Below, in pieces: positions 1-10,818 of a DNA stretch of 64,000 bases (within the stretch, counting starts at the first letter, position 1; every line of letters begins with the position of its first letter). The position numbers and the translations under genes are program-made. The DNA comes from Capra hircus (taxonomy: Eukaryota; Chordata; Mammalia; Artiodactyla; Bovidae). Under the pieces are notes generated by a model. The model did no database searches. It saw only the letters and a program-made list of their open reading frames with translations, and was not told the DNA's origin. The stretch is from assembly GCF_001704415.2 (NCBI RefSeq), contig NC_030817.1:49833550-49897549 (forward strand), read 5' to 3'.

Positions 1-409
1 TTTTTCTTGGCACTGACTTTTTGATTAGCCATTGCCTTTTGTTGTGCATGTCTCTTTTGTTGGGGGTGGGTCGGTGGGTGAGGTGGCATGTTTAGTTGTG
101 TCCTATTGCTGTTGTTTAGATTATTCCTCTATATCCTGTATTTTTTTAAGTTTTTCAGCTCTCTATATCTTGCATTTTAAGTAAGCTCATAATTTTTAAT
201 TTAGCTACAATATAAACTCCTCTTCTCAATAATCTTTTAACCAGATCAGTGTGGTAACTATAAATATTGAATGATTTTTGTCCTCATCTTTCTTTTTGTT
301 CAAAGACTAGAAGAGTTTTCATGAATTACCTATGTACACATTTCTTAAATTATGGTAAATTAATAAAAAGGAAATCTAGATTTACTTAGGTCCACAAATA
401 TTATTATCT

Positions 410-605
410 TTGTGCTAGTCCATCCAACTCCTTGTGACTCTGTGGACTCTAGCCCTTCTGGCTCCTCTGTCCATGGGATTCTCTAGGCAAGATTACCAGA
501 GTGGGTTGCCATTCCTTTCTCCAGGGGATCTTCCTGACCCAGGGATCGAACCTGTCTCTTAGATCTCTTGCATTGGCAGGTGGATTCTTTACCACCTGGG
601 AAGCC
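410..605 (-). mobile_element. Bov-tA SINE, near full length
   Basis: Read on the minus strand it has the tRNA-derived head (the head reads as gcttcccaggtggtaaag, at the high-coordinate end) followed by the BovB-derived A unit, ending near 410. The 10-bp direct repeat attattatct lies on both sides (400-409 and 606-615), so the insertion boundaries are clear. It is non-coding and was mobilised by a LINE, probably BovB. Confidence 0.93.
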
Positions 606-615
606 ATTATTATCT

Positions 616-1267
616 GTAGCCTGTGATAATCTACTTGAGTATAAATAAATTCAAGTTATCTCTAGGGTTTTCTTTAAAAATACTTAATAAAACATTTAAA
701 ATAATGTTTTCTTTAAAAAGGAAGGTGTGAAGTAGGTGCATTGCTGAACCATCTGAATACCTTACCTTGTATTGCTAGGAACATTATTGATCAAATTAGA
801 AAGTTTTAATTACAAGGTCAGTTCTTAAAATTAGGTCACCACGTGCTTCAGTTTTGGGAAACGCATATTGTGGAGTACAAAATGTTTTAATGATTATTTA
901 AGAAAATGGATTCCTGAGAGATTTGACATTTCAGTATATTACTTAACTTGAATTTCACTGCTTCTTACTTTGCCTTGTATTAATAATTGGGAAAGTGCTA
1001 ATAGATTCTATCATACCAAATCTTAAAATCCACAGACTACTGAAAAATGGAAATATTAATAGATGTAGCTAAAAACATAAAGTAGGAAGCATGAGCCTTA
1101 AAACTTACATTTCTGAGAAAATCTCATTGGTGATTTTACAGTTGTGAAATTTGATTTTTGGAAAAACAAGTTTTCGGAATAAAGCTGCAAGCAAAGATGA
1201 GTCCTACATATTTTTATATCTCTTAACCCAGGACAGTAAAATAAACTTTAAACAGAAATGATTTATA
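616..1267. other. Unassigned AT-rich DNA
   Basis: No repeat, ORF or regulatory motif recognised. No proximal sequence element is visible upstream of the U6-like sequence that follows. Confidence 0.5.
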
Positions 1268-1372
1268 GTGCTTGGTTCAGCAGTACATATACTAAAATTG
1301 GAACGCTACAGAGATTAGCATGGCCCCTACACAAGGATGACACACTAATTTGTGAAGCATTTCATATTTTTT
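1268..1372 (+). pseudogene. U6 snRNA retropseudogene
   Basis: This is a near full-length copy of U6 spliceosomal snRNA. It starts gtgcttggttcagcagtaca, keeps the invariant stretch acatatactaaaattggaac, the attagcatggcccct block and acaaggatgacac, and ends in catattttt. Compared with functional U6 it has scattered substitutions, many of the CpG-decay type (for example the c of the gtgctcgc start is now t), and a 3-nt deletion just after the acagaga element, which pairs with the 5' splice site in real U6. A pol III U6 gene needs a PSE near -65 and a TATA box near -30; I see no PSE. The copy runs directly into an L1 3' end, so it is a retrotransposed pseudogene and not a snRNA gene. Confidence 0.93.
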
Positions 1373-1428
1373 GAGGTTTGACAGAAAACAAAAAAATTCT
1401 GTAAAGCAATTATCCTTCAATTTAAAAG
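1373..1428 (+). mobile_element. L1 3'-end segment fused to U6
   Basis: Directly after the U6 T-run comes gaggtttgacagaaaaca, then ttctgtaaagcaattatcct and an A-rich end. This is the terminal part of the ruminant L1 3' UTR in sense orientation, the same orientation as U6. It is about 56 bp with no gap from U6, so the two appear to have been inserted as one molecule. No convincing target-site duplication is left around the pair. Confidence 0.75.
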
Positions 1429-4400
1429 AAGTATTTTAAAATTTATGAAGATTTTATTTATTTCAAATTAGATGAGCATTATGCAGTGAATTTCTGTTTA
1501 TTAACCCTAATTACTGAAAACATTGTACTCCTTCCCCAAAAGTTTCAGTGGAGTGGTTTTATTAATTCTTCTTTTATCTAAATTGAGTAGTTTATGTCTT
1601 CTTTCTTCATGTGCTTACTACTTTTCTGATTTTATCACTTAAGACTAATGGATGCCTGCTCATTTCTCATTATGGACCCAGAAACAGGTGTGGATGTGTG
1701 AACAGGGGGAAAGCTTTGGAAAATCTTCCCTTGTTCAGTGATTATATCTGATCCTTTGCTGTGCTCTTTAAAACCTAAGGCATGAGCAAGGCTCTGACTT
1801 GGATCAGGGTATCCTTTCCTAATTTAAATTCCCTTCCACATCAGACACAAGAGTCCTATTTCTAATACCTAGTTTTAATTTTCTTTCCTGAGCTTTAATT
1901 ACAAAAACCTCTATACCTGCTTGGTCATACCCCTTGTCATATATGTATATGTACATATGTACAAGACATATATATAAACAATCTTTAGGTACCTCATTTT
2001 CTAAATATACCTCACTTGAATAGTTGAATTCGAATCTCTCAGTTGAGGCGAATGCAATCAGAAGTGAATCTGCATGTATACAGTTATTTAGTGGCCCATG
2101 AGCTGGTAAGGAGAGTTTATGGTTTGGAAAGAATGTGTATAAGTTTACATGTAACACAGTAATATATCAGTATATAGAAGGTGACCTTGATTTATCAGGT
2201 TACAAAAGTAGTATTACAGAAACAAAAGGAAAATTTCTCCAATCCAATTTAATCTTAAGCAGTTACTTTCTGTTTGTTTTAAATGATCTTTTAGCTGTTT
2301 TCTTAAGAAATATAGATTTTTCTTCATAACAATGATTTAGTTGAAAAATCAGTTATATTGCTCAGTATTGAGCCAAATCACCATCATCTACTCTGGTTAT
2401 TGACCCCTAGGATACTTAGAATATGCTATCATTTTAGAAAGTAGAGGATAAAAAGGGAAAAGGGCACTTCTCCTGATAACTGAGGTTGCTTTGTCTACCA
2501 AAAATTCGTGCTATTTCCTAGCCCTTCCACCCAAGTTCAGTTCAGGAAATAATTCCTGAGCATAGTTCATTTGTATTTGAGCACTCTAGATGGTTTGTGT
2601 TGGCCTCAAGTTAGAGGACTGGCTGTTGTGCAGGAGGTCAGTCTTATTGCAGGGCAGGATGAGCAATGATAAGAGTGACTGTGGAGTGTTGGAGGGGAGG
2701 AGATACAAGATAGAAGATATAAGTCACCCCAGATGGGCAGAGCTCAGAATGCACGGACTTAAGTTAATGTTTTGAAACATACCTCTTTTAAACCCCCAAA
2801 TGTTAACTTGAAAACTGTTGGCTTGGAAGACACTTCTTTCAAGAGAAAATACGGATATCATAAAAAAATAAAAAAAATACTCATTTATGGCCATTAGCAA
2901 ATTGTTTCCCGTGATAGAAGCAAGCAAGAAGCATGAGTATGATCACTGACTTCCAGATCTACTTCTTTTGTTTCACCGTCGATTATCCTGGGTTGCTTCA
3001 AGGTTCATTCCCACTCTTTAAAATCTCAGTGTGTTGATTTGAAAAACCAGAGGAAAGAAAAAGGCAGGGGTCAGATTTAAGGGAATGTGGGAATAGAGGG
3101 GCTAGTGCGAAGGAAAGCTGGAAAAGCCAGGCCAGGAGTATTAATCCAGTGTTTACACAGTAAGGAGAGTGATTTCTTTATATGATTAGTAAATTTTCTA
3201 TGATGGAGATTTCTGAAAAGAAAGTTCTGAAATTATTTGTAAAGTAGCAGCATACATAAAGTATTAAACTTTTCAAGAAGACAGTTTTGAAGAACAGCAT
3301 AGTTTTGGTTTAAGTGTTGACATGCTTATTTAGAAAAGAATTAGTCTTGCTACAGATCATATTAAATGGTTTAAAATAGCTGATGAGTAGAACAGCTGTT
3401 GGTTGCAACTCATGATTCCATGATGAAGTATAGAACTCGTGGTCCAGTTTTCAGTATCAAGCTGTTTTCTCTGTCTGATTCTAGCCACCATTGAAGTCAA
3501 ATACACTGGGGCTTGTTGAAGTCTAGAAGTAATAATGTAGAGGGATCAGAGGATTATTATTTTAGTAAAAATAAAAGTTGCTTCATGCATTTAAAGTCAG
3601 GTATTGTACATGCTATAATGTCTGAAAGAAAATTGAAGCTTCTAGTGTTCATGAGATGGCAGCTCAAAGAAAAACAGACTTTATGGCTGTTGAGATAGTC
3701 ATTATACAACAGTCTGGCTTACTGGAAAATGAAAAGGGGAAAGAAAAGCTAGCTGAATAGTCCCAGGTCAGTTTTATTTACCTGTAAGATACTCCTTACA
3801 CATATAGATCATGGTGTAAATTGAGTGGAAATATACTGGTGGAGACACTACTTGTAGCTGTATTTTCAGAACCTCATAGTTATGGTATTATGTGAATTAT
3901 ATAATCCTTCTTTGAGGGTACTTTCCCTTTACCCATGTAATAATGGGCCCTCATTTCTTTACCAATAGGAGTTTTCAAAGGATAACAAAACAACAAAGAC
4001 AAAGGAAATCAGACTTCAAGTTCAGCCAGCCATAGACAGAGCTATGGTGCAAATAATCAGTTGAAATAAACTGCCCCCAAAAATAAAAGCTTGATTTTTT
4101 TTTTAAAGAATAACTTTGGTTGTAATCCTTAGTAAAATGCAAGGGTCGATACGAAATTCTTGCAATACACGCCAAGACTACAAGCCTAAATAATGATTAG
4201 AAATATTTTGTAATATATGTAATATTTTATTATTTGCATTCTCTTTTAAATCCTGTCTTGTAATATTTAAAAATTGATATTAAAAATTAATGAGGATTGC
4301 TTTTTCAATTAAAATCACTTTATAGGCAGCTTCAAGAAATATTTTTATTTCTGAATGCAAAGTATATATAATCAAAGCTTTTTAATAAATAAGTTCATTT

Positions 4401-4647
4401 TCTTCCTCATGTGGGAAATATCCTTAGTTTTATACTTTTAATATTTATAGTACTGTGTATTATTTCACATATATTCTTAACACGTGTTTACCTCAGGCTG
4501 TTTCTTTTATAAATACTCAAGTATGTTCATGGACTGCTACCCAGTCTTTTAAACATAATCCCCTTTTCAATTGTGCATTTATCCTTCAGTCATAGAAAGG
4601 GTAGTTCCTTTTACTGCTAAAGCTCATCAAGTGCTTATTCCTACTCA
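1429..4647. other. Unassigned unique-looking DNA
   Basis: I recognise no interspersed repeat, exon or RNA gene. A short TA-rich alternating stretch lies at about 1937-1977. ORFs of 60-112 codons occur but show no domain and no splice context. Confidence 0.5.
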
Positions 4648-4845
4648 TATTTTTTTTAATACATATTTTATTGAAGTATAGTTGACTTACAATGTTTCAG
4701 GTGCACAGCAAGGTGATTCAGTTATACAAATACACATATATTATTTTTGAAATTATTTTTCATCATAAGTTATTACAAGATACTGACTGTAGTTCCCTAT
4801 GCTGTACAGTTAACCTTTGTTGCTTGTTGTGTATCTATTTTTTAA
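4648..4845 (-). mobile_element. L1 3' UTR fragment
   Basis: It begins with a T-run (the A tail on the other strand), followed by attttattgaagtatagttg and acttacaatgtttcaggtgc, which is the antisense of the ruminant/old-mammal L1 3' UTR. The 5' end is truncated. It contains no ORF. Confidence 0.8.
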
Positions 4846-5514
4846 TTAGAAATTAGTATTGTATTCATATTCAGTCAAATAAGTCGAATCAAAATGTCAC
4901 AATTTTTTTAGCTAGGCAAAAATTTATAAGTTTTCTAAAATATATATATATGTATAGAAAAGCTTTTCTGCAACACTTGGTAAAGCCTTGAGGAAGAACA
5001 TAAAAAAAAAAAAAGAGATGGAAAAACTGGAGAACAGAAGCTAAACGAAATGGGAGCACTGAATGTGAAATAGAAAAAGTGAGACAAGCTGGATGAAAGT
5101 AAAAAGATCATTGTATATTGTTTTTAAACACGACAGCTCGCTAGAAACATATCTGGAGTTCTAGAGAATAAAAGCAGTACTGGGCATTTGTATTTTTCAA
5201 AAAATCTCAAGATAATTCTGATATGCATCTGGATTTTAAAAAATGATCACAGGTTTTTCTATTAGATTCTAGTTTTGGTCATAAAGAGTTCTATTATTTT
5301 TCTGTTAACCAATCATGATAGAGTGGTGTTAAGTGAGTAGTAGTTACATAATCACAATTATAAAAGATGTTTATCAGTTTTCACAGTCAATAGCCAGACA
5401 AAAAAATAAAAGACAATTACAATTGCAAGCCGTAATGGGAACACGATTAACTTAACAATATAAAATAATTACATACAATTTGTGGGGGAGGGTCAGGCAG
5501 AGTGATGTGCTAAG

Positions 5515-6778
5515 TGAAAGTGCATCCGGGCACTATGTTTTCATCCACCCAGTCAGTCTGTCTTTTGGTTGGTGTATTTAATCCATTTACATTTGAGATA
5601 ATTATCGATATGTATAATCCTATTACCGTTTTCTTAATTGTTTTGGGTTTATTTTCTTTTCCTTTTCTATATCCTGCCTAGAGAAGTTCCTTTAGCATTT
5701 GTTGTAAAGCTGGTTTGGTGGTGCTGAATTCTCTTAACGTTTTCTTGTCTGGAAAGCTTTTGATTTCTCCATCAAATCTGAAGGAGAGTCCTGCTGAGTA
5801 TTCTTGGTTATAGGTTCTTCCCTTTCATCACTTTAAATATATCATACCATTCCCTTCTGGCTAATAGAGTTCCTGTTGAGAAATCAGCTGATAGCCTGAT
5901 GGGAGTTCACTTGTATGTTACTTGTCATTTTTCCCTTGCTGCTTTTAATATTTTATCTCTGTCTTTAATTTTTGTCAGTTTGATTACTATGTGTCTTGGT
6001 GTATTCCTCCTTGGGTTTACTCTTCCTGGGGCTCTCTGTGCTTCCTAGACTTGGTTGACTGTTTCTCATGTTTGGAAGGTTTTCAGCTATTATCTCTTCA
6101 AATGTTTTCTCAGGTCCTTTTTCTCTCTCTTCTTCTGGGACCCCTCTAATGCAAATGTTGCTGCGTTTAATGTTGTCTCAGAGGTCTCTTAGGTTGTCTT
6201 CATTTCTTTTCACTCTTTTTTGTATACTCTGTTCTGTGGCAGTGATTTCCACCATTCTGTCCCCAGGTCATTTATCCATTCTTCCGCTTCAGTTATTCTG
6301 CTACTGATTCCTTCTGGTGTGTTACTTATCTGTTTGTTTGTTCTTTAGTTCTTCTAGGTCTTTGGTAAACATTTCTTGGATCTTCTCAATCTTTGCTTCT
6401 ATTCTTTTTCTGACATCCTGGGTCATCTTCACTATCATTATTCTGAATTCTTTTCTTGGAAGACTGGCTGTCTCCACTTCATTTCGTTGTTTTTCTGGGA
6501 TTTTATCTTGTCCCTTCATCTGGACATAACTTTCTGCTTTTTCATCATGATTCAGTTCAGTTCAGTTCAGTTGCTCAGTTGTGTCAGACTCTGCGACCCC
6601 ATGAACCGCAGCAGTTATGTGTCTTTGAGTGTGAGATGTCTTTTTTTTTTTTTTTGGTGAGTTCAAGCATCCTCATGTCAATGGTGGTTGTTCAACAGCT
6701 AGTTGAAATTTTGGTGCTCTTGCAGAAAAAGATGAGCTCAGGCCCTTCTACTCTGCCATCTTGAACTGGAAGTTACTC
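5515..6778 (-). mobile_element. L1 5' region with ORF1 remnant
   Basis: The strand is the reverse of an L1 element. Near 6745-6778 the text reads actctgccatcttgaactgg, the antisense of the L1 leader (ccagttcaagatggcagagt). Between 6322 and 6519 a minus-strand frame of 65 codons gives an ORF1p-like coiled-coil segment rich in K, E, I and Q (for example RKRIEAKIEKIQEMF). Further into the element many stops and frameshifts occur. The RNA-binding C-terminal domain cannot be read through. A short BovB tail sits at 6551-6614 between the leader and ORF1, so the 5' UTR is interrupted or rearranged. The element is inactive. Confidence 0.82.
6551..6614 (-). mobile_element. BovB-type 3' tail inside L1
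   Basis: The run ttcagttcagttcagttcag followed by ttgctcagttgtgtcagact is the reverse complement of the BovB/Bov-A terminal sequence (gtcgcagagtctgacacaac, then tgaactgaactga). Only about 64 bp is present. It lies between L1 leader and L1 ORF1 sequence. I see no clear target duplication. Confidence 0.8.
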
Positions 6779-7889
6779 CCATATGTTTTTATAGTGATCA
6801 GTTATCATTAACATTACCTAGTGAATTTTTAATTCTAGTAATTTATTTTACTTACTCCTTCAATAAATATTTTGGCATGTCTTCTGTTTGTGTCTTTCTA
6901 CAGAAAAAGTAATCTTTTCACGTTATTTTTTTAGTTTTTCATAATAGTATGAAAATTACAAAATGTGACAACATCTAAACATTAAGATTGCATTATTTTA
7001 TTTAGAATATTAGCTTAATATATAAATTCAAAGTGCAGATATTACCCTCAGAATTTCTCTCATGGTTGCTGTAACTGATCTTGTTGACTAATAAAACTTC
7101 CTTCAAAGGACAAAGGTTGTAATCAAACCTGATGGTGGGTTATGATGGCATGGTACAGATTTAACACTCCTCAAAAGATAATTCCTAACCATTCTTCTGA
7201 TTTTCTTATCAAGTTTCTTATTAAAGTTTTCTGAGAATGAAAAACTGCAGAATGATAAAATACCAAGTATATTTTAAGGTAACATATGCTTTTACACTTC
7301 ATCTTAGTCACAAGGCTGAGAAGCAATAACATTTGCTTTTAAAAAGGTAAAAATTCCAAATCTCAGTGAACAATTAGTCAATACATATTTAATTGAATAT
7401 CTACAATATTTCTAGATTTCTATGCGGACCTTCAAAGACTATTAAAATAATAGTGTTTGCCCTTAAGGAAATTTATGGTCCTTTTTGAAGAGACATGGTT
7501 AGTAACTAAGAAAGAATTTATATTCAGGAGTTTTAGCATAACTGACATTAAGTACATCAAAGTGGCAATAATGAAATTTAAAGTTGTTGCTAATGTGATT
7601 TTTACTTGAGCCTAAATATTAAAGGAAGTGATATAAGGTTTGTTCTATTTATTTAGATAATAACAAGTCAAATTACTTTTCTGGGAGTACTTCATAAATT
7701 TTAGGCCAGTCCTAAAATTTTAGGTTCTTCAGAGAATAATCTTTGATTAAAATTATTTTGTAAGAATATTTTATAAAAAGGGGATGTCCATCACAAAATA
7801 GTTTAATATTTCATTTTAAGAAAGAACTTTTAATATCTCCCTTGTGTCCACAAAAAGTCTGACTCGACTAAGCACAACGCAGCACCTTG
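6779..7889. other. Unassigned AT-rich DNA
   Basis: No repeat or gene recognised on either strand. Confidence 0.45.
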
Positions 7890-8178
7890 TGTGTGCATGC
7901 ATTCTTCACTTCTGTGCCTCTGCTCATAATGCCTTTCTCTGGCGGCATCGCCTTAGCACACCCTCTCAGCCCCCACAACCTACTCTACATTCCTGTGCCA
8001 CCAGATCACTTGTCATCTCATCTTTGGACGTTATCTCCAACTTCATCCACCTTCTGTTTTCCTGTAAGATTTTATTCATCCTGCCAGTCACGTTTGGTTA
8101 TTCGCTCATGTGACTCCTTTTTCACATTGATGCTTTTCTTGAAGATAGATGTTTTTTCCATATGTATTTGGGATGCCT
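7890..8178 (+). mobile_element. L2 LINE 3' part, first piece
   Basis: The text tgcctctgctcataatgcct and the later gaagatagatg...atgcctagcataatg follow the 3' untranslated region of LINE2 (tgctcatgctgttccc..., then ...cctagcacagtgcc). It is strongly diverged, as expected for L2. The piece is cut by the Bov-A2 at 8190 and resumes at 8473. Confidence 0.65.
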
Positions 8179-8189
8179 AGCATAATGTT

Positions 8190-8461
8190 CGGAAAAGGCA
8201 GTAGCACCCCACCCCAGTACTCTTGCCTGGAAAATCCCATGGACGGAGGAGCCTCGTGGGCTGTAGTCCTTGGGGTCGCTAAGAGCGGATATGACTGAGT
8301 GACTTCACTTTCACTTTTCACTTTCATGGCTTGGAGAAGGAAATGGCAGCCCACTCCAGTGTTCTTCCCTGGAGAATCCCAGGGACGGGGGAGCCTGGTG
8401 GGCTGCCATCTGTGGGGTTACACAGAGTTGGACAAGACTGAAGTGACTTAGCAGCAGCAGC
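8190..8461 (+). mobile_element. Bov-A2 dimeric SINE
   Basis: Two A-unit monomers lie in tandem. The first starts at ggaaaaggcagtagcacccc and the second at ggagaaggaaatggcagccc (about 8333), joined by the cactttcacttttcactttc linker. It ends in an AGC-repeat tail. The 11-bp repeat agcataatgtt flanks it (8179-8189 and 8462-8472). The duplicated target is L2 sequence. Confidence 0.95.
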
Positions 8462-8472
8462 AGCATAATGTT

Positions 8473-8510
8473 AGCACATAGTAGATAGTTGTTGAATAAA
8501 TTCCTGAATT
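8473..8510 (+). mobile_element. L2 LINE 3' terminus, second piece
   Basis: agcacatagtagatagttgt followed by tgaataaattcctgaa matches the L2 end (gcacatagtaggcgctcaataaatg...). It continues the piece ending at 8178 once the SINE and one target copy are removed. Confidence 0.65.
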
Positions 8511-8809
8511 ACTTAAATTCTTAATACTCCAGATCTAGTGATTGGTTTTTGAAATTTGTAGAAAGTTAAATTATGTTGTCATCACTTTTCACAAATATAT
8601 CTACGTTTATTTGTCTTTCATTTTTTCAGTAATAAAGAAACTCAGGGCTATGGTGATTGATTTAACACCGTGAGCTTATGAAAGTCATGAGTGTATTTAG
8701 TCATATGTAAGACTAAATTCAGCAGAGTTTACTGAAATATTAGCCTTTAAACAGTAGATTTTATATACAGTTTTTACTAGTTCTAAATTGAGATGTAATT
8801 TTAAAATTC

Positions 8810-8925
8810 ATTCATTTAGCAAATATTTATTGAATGTCTACTGAAATCTCTAGGCAGGGAGGTAGGCTTTGGAAGATACAGTGGTGAGTAAGAAACATAT
8901 AATTTCATGGAGCTTTATTAAAAAA
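8810..8925. repeat. Ancient interspersed repeat, family uncertain
   Basis: ttcatttagcaaatatttat, then tgaatgtctac and gatacagtggtgagtaag, resemble the widespread mammalian 'tattgagtgcctactatgtg...gatacagcagtgaac' repeat. I cannot assign the family from memory. Confidence 0.4.
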
Positions 8926-8986
8926 GACAAAGAAGGTAAAGCATGAGTATGCTGAATAATTCAAAATTTTAAACTTTGGTTGGTAT

Positions 8987-9832
8987 CAGTTCTGTTCAGT
9001 TGCTCAGTCATGTCCAACTCTTTGCCACCCCATGGACTGCAGCATGCCAGGCTTCCTTGTCCATCACCAACTCCCAGAGCTTGCTCCAACTCATGTCCAT
9101 CGAATCGGTGAAGCCATCCAAACATCTCATCCTCTGCTGTCCCCTTCTCCTGTCTTCAATCTTTCCCAGCATTAGGGTCTTTTCAAATGAGTAGGCTTCA
9201 CATCAGGTGCCCAAAGTATTGGAGCTTCAGCTTCAACATCAATATCAGTGAATATTCAGGAATGATTTCTTTTAGAATTGCAGTCCAAGGGACTCAAGAG
9301 TCTTCTCCAACACCACAGTTCAAAGCATCCATTCTTTGGCGCTCAGTTTTCTTTATAGTCCAACTCTTACATCCATACATGACTATTGGAAAAACCATAT
9401 GACTTTGACTATGCAGACCTTTGTTGGCAAATGTCTTTGCTTTTTAATATGGTGCCTAGCTTGTGATCATAGCTTTTCTTCCAAGGAGCAAGCATCTTTT
9501 AATTTCATGGCTGTATTTACCATCTGCAGTGGTTTTTGAGCACCAGAAAATAAAGTCTGTCATTGTTTCCATTGTTTCCCCATCTGTTTGCCATGAAGTG
9601 ATGGGACTGGATGCCATGATCTTTGTTTTTTGAATGTTGAGTTTTAAGCCAACCTTTTCACTCTCTTCTTTCACTTTCATCAAGAGGCTCTTTAGTTCCT
9701 CTTCACTTTCTGCCACTTTCTGTGTCATCTGTGTATCGGAGGTTGTTGATATTTTTCCTGGCAATTTTGATTCCAGCTTTGCTTTATCCAGTCCGGCATT
9801 TCACATGATGTACTCTGCATATAAGTTAAACA
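8987..9832 (-). mobile_element. BovB LINE, 5'-truncated
   Basis: The BovB 3' end is at 8987 and the 5' truncation is near 9832. On the minus strand the frame 9456-9764 encodes the post-catalytic RT region (AESEEELKSLLMKVKEE; GLKLNIQKTKIMASSPITSW). The catalytic tetrad is altered: the codons at 9724-9735 read Y-T-D-D where most copies here have Y-A-D-D. The N-terminal endonuclease is absent and the frame is broken downstream. Inactive. Confidence 0.93.
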
Positions 9833-9870
9833 GAGGAGTTAAAGACATGAACCTCATTGTTGATGCCCCT

Positions 9871-9908
9871 ACCTCCCTCCTCCCTCTCTTCCTCCCTTCT
9901 TTCCTTCT
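9871..9908. repeat. Polypyrimidine tract
   Basis: About 38 bases of almost pure C and T (cctccctcctccctctcttc and onward) lie just beyond the 5' truncation point of the BovB copy. Confidence 0.8.
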
Positions 9909-10078
9909 GAACTAATAGAGGGTTGTAGTTAGTGAATACTGAAGAGATAAAGCAGATAATTATATAAACTTTATTTTTTAATATAAAATTTTACATAGTT
10001 TCTTAGCTCTAGGCTTTGAGCTTGGATTTATTTATAATTCATAATTTCCTGAATTTTAAAAACTGAATTAGTGGTATG

Positions 10079-10277
10079 TACTCTCATGCTGGGAGGGATG
10101 GGGGGCAGGAGGCGAAGGGGACAAGAGAGGATGAGATGGCTGGATGGCATCACCAACGCGATGGCCATGAGTTTGAGTGAACTCCGGGAGTTGGTGATGG
10201 ACAGGGAGGCCTGGCGTGCTGCGATTCATGGGGTTGCAGTGAGTCGGACACGACTGAGTAACTGAACTGACTGACTG
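10079..10277 (+). mobile_element. BovB 3' end fragment
   Basis: About 200 bp from ctctcatgctgggagggatg to the tail gactgagtaactgaactgac. The + frame 10071-10265 shows the BovB C-terminus (GGRRRRGQERMRWLDGITNA and RELVMDREAWRAAIHGVA). It is 5'-truncated and non-functional. Confidence 0.93.
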
Positions 10278-10279
10278 TA

Positions 10280-10600
10280 TATTGTGTAATATTCCTTGGG
10301 GAGATCTATGGAAGAACTGGTAATCATATACAGTAGTAATTTTGAATTGAAACGTCCTAACATGCACAATTGAGTGGGACAAAAAAGGACTATCCTTGTT
10401 TTAGTTAAGGTTAGATTTTACCACCAAATAAGTTGTATAAAAGTTTGGATTTCAGAATGATTTGATTTTTAGAATTTTTTGATCAGGGATTACGGACCTC
10501 TTCCTGTTTGTTTTAATATTCCCACAGATCTGTAGAACATTTTCCTATGCAGAGAGGAAGATCTTTATGTTTCCATTTTTATGAACCATAGATATGTCTG
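10280..10600. other. Unassigned DNA
   Basis: No repeat, exon or RNA gene recognised. Confidence 0.45.
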
Positions 10601-10604
10601 AGAT

Positions 10605-10660
10605 GATGTGTATATATAAAAAATATATACAGTATACATATGTGTACATATATAAAAATT
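10605..10660. repeat. TA-rich alternating tract
   Basis: tgtgtatatataaaaaatat and the following atacagtatacatatgtgta are mostly alternating purine and pyrimidine. It lies directly upstream of the G-rich block. Confidence 0.7.
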
Positions 10661-10699
10661 TATGGAAGCTTGTGCCTGTTGTGTTGGTGTTTGTGTCAG

Positions 10700-10818
10700 A
10701 GGTGGGAGAGAGGGAAGGTGGGGGCAGGGAGAAAGGGGGAGAGAAGTGTGTTCGTGGATGGTAGGGACTGGGTAGGGATAGGGAGACAGGGAGTGAGGAT
10801 GGGGAGACAGGGAGTGGC
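10700..10818 (+). repeat. G-rich block with two G-quadruplex motifs and a 21-bp tandem repeat
   Basis: The G-runs at 10704-10729 are separated by 5, 5 and 2 bases. Those at 10764-10783 are separated by 3, 2 and 3 bases. Both fit the canonical G3+N1-7 rule. A 21-bp unit (gatagggagacagggagtga and one more base) occurs twice in tandem at 10777-10797 and 10798-10818 with three mismatches. Confidence 0.75.

Noticed and set aside
1819..2157. Minus-strand ORF of 112 codons.
   Set aside because: It includes a low-complexity TA-rich part (Y-I-Y-I-Y-D) and shows no domain; chance.
6551..6580. Regular ttcag pentamer repeats that look like a short tandem array or CRISPR-like spacing.
   Set aside because: It is the reversed BovB tail (repeated ctgaa). 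No repeat-spacer structure exists anywhere in the window.
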